A stretch of 8,785 bases of DNA, from assembly GCA_002477595.1 (NCBI GenBank), contig DLQN01000055.1, positions 1 through 8,785 of the forward strand, read 5' to 3'. The position numbers and the translations under genes are program-made. The stretch comes from Roseivirga sp. UBA7431 (GTDB lineage: Bacteria > Bacteroidota > Bacteroidia > Cytophagales > Cyclobacteriaceae). Shown here piece after piece: positions 6,154-8,785 of the stretch (positions within the stretch are counted from its first letter, which is position 1; every line of letters starts with the position of its first letter). The notes under the pieces were generated by a model. The model did not search any database. It had not been told where the DNA came from and was given only the letters and a program-made list of their open reading frames with translations.

Positions 6154-8785
6154 TTAATTCTTCTTAATCTCTTGATTCAAATCAGCCTTCTTATAGCTCT
6201 CAGGAAGTCTAGTAATGGTGATAATATTCTCTTTCGTGAGGTATTTGTTCGCTGCTGCTACAACCGCTTCTTTAGTAATAGCATCTGCACGCTCATTGCC
6301 TTTCAAGATATCTTCAAAGTCATCGCCATTTTTCAGGTAAGTCCCCATCGCATTTGACCAATAAGCATTTTGCTTAATAGACTCATCAAAGTTTTGCTTA
6401 CGAGCAGTGATAATCTTTTGGAGATCTTCATCCGTAAACTCTCCGTTCTTTATCTTCTCAAGTTCTTTGAGAGCTGCCTGAGTGAGTGCCTCGACATTCT
6501 CGGGCTTACATGGAAAAGAGATAGAAAAAGTGAAAGTTGGGTCAGGGTAACCGGTCAATGAAGCATTTGCTCCAGCACCATATACGCCACCCATTTCTTC
6601 TCTCAGCGTCTCAATCATTTTATTCGTTAGTATGCCTGCTACTGCGCTCATCAGTCCGTTAGTGTTCATGTCATACTCATAATCGCCAGACAGGGTAATG
6701 CTCACCTGGCTCTTCTCATCTACACCAACATAAACGTTTTCTGTAATCTTTCCCGCCTTGATATTGAGGCTCAAGTTCTTATAAGACTCATTAGATGCTG
6801 TAGCGGGTAAACTCGCGATATACTTTTCTACCAGTGGTTTAAACGTATCCATGTCAATGTTACCAACAAACACGAACTTAAAGTTACTGGCGTCTGCAAA
6901 GCGCTCTTCATAAATCTTCAATATCCTATCTAAGTCAATCGTTTCAAAGGCTTCTGGCGTTGGGAAAGTTATCCACGGATTATCCTCACCCATCATTATC
7001 TTCTGCATTTCTATCTGAAACTGGAAGTCAGGGCTAGAAGTAACATTAGCATATAGGTTCTTTGTTCTGCCTAACCAGCTATTGAAAGCTGCCTCATCTT
7101 TTCTTACCGTAGTAAATTTTAGATGCAGCAACTGCATGAACGTCTCCAAGTCCTTAATGCTTGAAAAACCAGAAACCGACTCGTCATATAAACCAATTCC
7201 CGCATTGACAGAAGCTGTTTTTCCGGTCATAAACTTGTTAAGGTCAATCGCGTTGAATTCGCCAACACCCATTTGACTCATCACTTGACCGGCCATTTGA
7301 ACTGACATGATATCTGAGGGGTCATACAAAGAGCCTCCACCAAAACTAAAGGCGTTCAACCTAATCTCATCATTCTTGAAGTCTGTCGGCTTTAAATAAA
7401 GCTTTGCTCCATTTGACAGCATCATTTCTGTAATGCCTGTTACTGCGTTTGTTGATTCAGAAACAATTGACCCTGCTTTTGGCAATTGACTCAGCAGCGT
7501 AGTTGCTAATGTTTCTTCTGCATAGGGCTGAATAGAATTGTCATCCTTGGCGTTATCTAAGATCGCAATCAGCTCATTCTCTGTTGGAATCATATCCGCA
7601 TTCTCTTCTTTTGCGTTGATTTCAATCGTTCTATTGTCCTCAGTGATCCAACTTTTAATCAATTCATTAATCTCTTCTAGTTTAATGGTTGGAACTACCT
7701 TATTGAGGTTGTCTAATCGTTGTTGTGCATTCAAAAGAGACCCTCCATTGAGAAAGTGGTTGACATATGCCCCTACTACTCTACCTGATTGATCCTTATC
7801 TGCTTCTTTCACACCTCTTTCATAACTATTGCGGTAGAGGGCGATGGTTCTTTCCAATTCTCCTTGTGTAAATCCGTACCTACGAACCCGTTCGTTAGCC
7901 GAAACAGCTGCTTTTAGGCCTTCTTTAAACTGATCATCTTTCACATTTACATAAATAGTATATGCCGATTTGTCTTGGCCCAATGTCCTGCCATAACCAC
8001 TGAAACCAAATTGAAAAGGAGGATTCTCAGCTTGTACCAGTTCATTGAATCGTTGGCTCATCATATTGCTGAAAAGCCCTCTCATCACAGTTGTTCTAAA
8101 GGCTGAAAGCGTATTCTCTGTTTTAGTTAAACCCTTTTTAATAAACTCAACGCTAATGGTGTTGCCAGTTGCTTCTTCATCGCTGGCTACAGCTATTCTA
8201 GTTCCTTCGAAGTCGGTTCTAGAGTAATAAATGCGCTCTTTAGGTTTTTTAGGTCCCTTTATCTTACCGAAAAGCTTCTTGATCTTCGCTTCCATTTCAG
8301 GAACGTCAAAATCACCGACAGCCACAAGTGCCATTAAGTCTGGTCGATACCAATCTTTGTAGAAGCGCTTGGCGGCCTCATACTTAAAGTTCTCAAGTAC
8401 TTCAGGCTTACCAATAGGAAGTCTTTCAGCATACCTAGACCCCGCCAAAGTGATTGGCCAAACCTGCTGTCTCATCCGCTCATTTGCACCTAGTCTAAGG
8501 CGCCATTCTTCCATGACAACTCCTCTTTCCTTATCTATTTCCTCATCATCAAAAGTAGCTTGATGTGCCCAGTCGCTCAGCACCGTCAGGGCTTTGTCCA
8601 AATTTTCTGGATTGTCCGTAGGAATCGGAAGGATATATACCGTTTCATCGAAGCTCGTATAGGCATTCAAATCTCCTCCAAATTCTAAGCCCATCTTCTG
8701 TAAGAAGTCGATGAGTTCGTTTTTCTGAAAATTCTTTGTCCCGTTAAACAGCATGTGCTCTGTAAAGTGAGCCAGTCCTTGCTGA
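6154..8785 (-). CDS. M16 family zinc metalloprotease, two-unit (5' end cut by right edge)
   Basis: The open frame runs off the right edge. The first in-frame ATG (8754) is internal, because the ten codons before it read QQGLAHFTEH and carry the zinc motif HxxEH (HFTEH, 8755-8769). Numbering from that Met, ERGVVMEE at 76-83 supplies the downstream acidic residues, with Glu83 the likely third zinc ligand. YKDWYRPDLMALVAVGDFD at 132-150 begins the first M16 C-terminal domain. A second M16 unit starts near 441 (EMMLSNGAKLYLKP) and has no HxxEH, so it should be non-catalytic. Its last domain keeps the substrate-binding Arg/Tyr pair, LREEMGGVYG (Arg718, Tyr725). With 876 visible residues the protein resembles the roughly 930-residue PqqL/pitrilysin-like proteases common in Bacteroidota, many of which are exported. 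The signal peptide, if any, lies outside the window. The substrate is unknown. The gene converges on the DUF721 gene. Confidence 0.93.
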   Translation of the reverse strand, partial: QQGLAHFTEHMLFNGTKNFQKNELIDFLQKMGLEFGGDLNAYTSFDETVYILPIPTDNPENLDKALTVLSDWAHQATFDDEEIDKERGVVMEEWRLRLGANERMRQQVWPITLAGSRYAERLPIGKPEVLENFKYEAAKRFYKDWYRPDLMALVAVGDFDVPEMEAKIKKLFGKIKGPKKPKERIYYSRTDFEGTRIAVASDEEATGNTISVEFIKKGLTKTENTLSAFRTTVMRGLFSNMMSQRFNELVQAENPPFQFGFSGYGRTLGQDKSAYTIYVNVKDDQFKEGLKAAVSANERVRRYGFTQGELERTIALYRNSYERGVKEADKDQSGRVVGAYVNHFLNGGSLLNAQQRLDNLNKVVPTIKLEEINELIKSWITEDNRTIEINAKEENADMIPTENELIAILDNAKDDNSIQPYAEETLATTLLSQLPKAGSIVSESTNAVTGITEMMLSNGAKLYLKPTDFKNDEIRLNAFSFGGGSLYDPSDIMSVQMAGQVMSQMGVGEFNAIDLNKFMTGKTASVNAGIGLYDESVSGFSSIKDLETFMQLLHLKFTTVRKDEAAFNSWLGRTKNLYANVTSSPDFQFQIEMQKIMMGEDNPWITFPTPEAFETIDLDRILKIYEERFADASNFKFVFVGNIDMDTFKPLVEKYIASLPATASNESYKNLSLNIKAGKITENVYVGVDEKSQVSITLSGDYEYDMNTNGLMSAVAGILTNKMIETLREEMGGVYGAGANASLTGYPDPTFTFSISFPCKPENVEALTQAALKELEKIKNGEFTDEDLQKIITARKQNFDESIKQNAYWSNAMGTYLKNGDDFEDILKGNERADAITKEAVVAAANKYLTKENIITITRLPESYKKADLNQEIKKN

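Noticed and set aside
6172..8563. Several plus-strand open frames of 60-84 codons opposite the M16 protease.
   Set aside because: All are antisense to a clearly conserved protease, have no family resemblance and no promoter-like context.

Overview
The window looks like chromosomal DNA of a Bacteroidota bacterium, most likely a gliding or marine Cytophagales-type organism. The evidence is a PorP/SprF protein of the type IX secretion system (T9SS) beside a lipoprotein start resembling GldK, the Bacteroidota-typical neighbours HemD and DUF4271, a short DUF721/DciA protein, an almost complete lack of Shine-Dalgarno sequences, and a TAnnTTTG-type promoter element. The species cannot be named from the sequence alone. 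I see no mobile element, tRNA, rRNA or CRISPR array, and no gap above 300 bases.

Left block (1-4574, all on the minus strand, so transcribed right to left): a signal-peptide-bearing Omp85-family outer-membrane protein with three POTRA-like modules and a barrel; a DUF4271 polytopic inner-membrane protein 1 bp after it; a HemD-like uroporphyrinogen-III synthase 32 bp on; PorP/SprF 91 bp on; and, cut by the left edge, the first 30 codons of a lipoprotein that is probably GldK/PorK. Apart from HemD these are envelope genes, and the last two belong to the T9SS core.

Middle block (4606-6111, plus strand): hemW, a radical-SAM heme chaperone that must start at a TTG codon, then a DUF721/DciA protein. 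It diverges from the Omp85 gene across only 31 bp, which carry a good -7 element for hemW.

Right block (6154-8785, minus strand): a large two-unit M16 zinc metalloprotease cut by the right edge. Its HxxEH zinc motif lies in the last 31 bases, upstream of the first in-frame ATG. A compact bidirectional terminator separates it from the convergent DciA gene.

I found no clearly unprecedented system. The points most worth a second look are the tight pairing of the DUF4271 and Omp85 genes ahead of the T9SS core, and the TTG start of hemW with its short promoter region.
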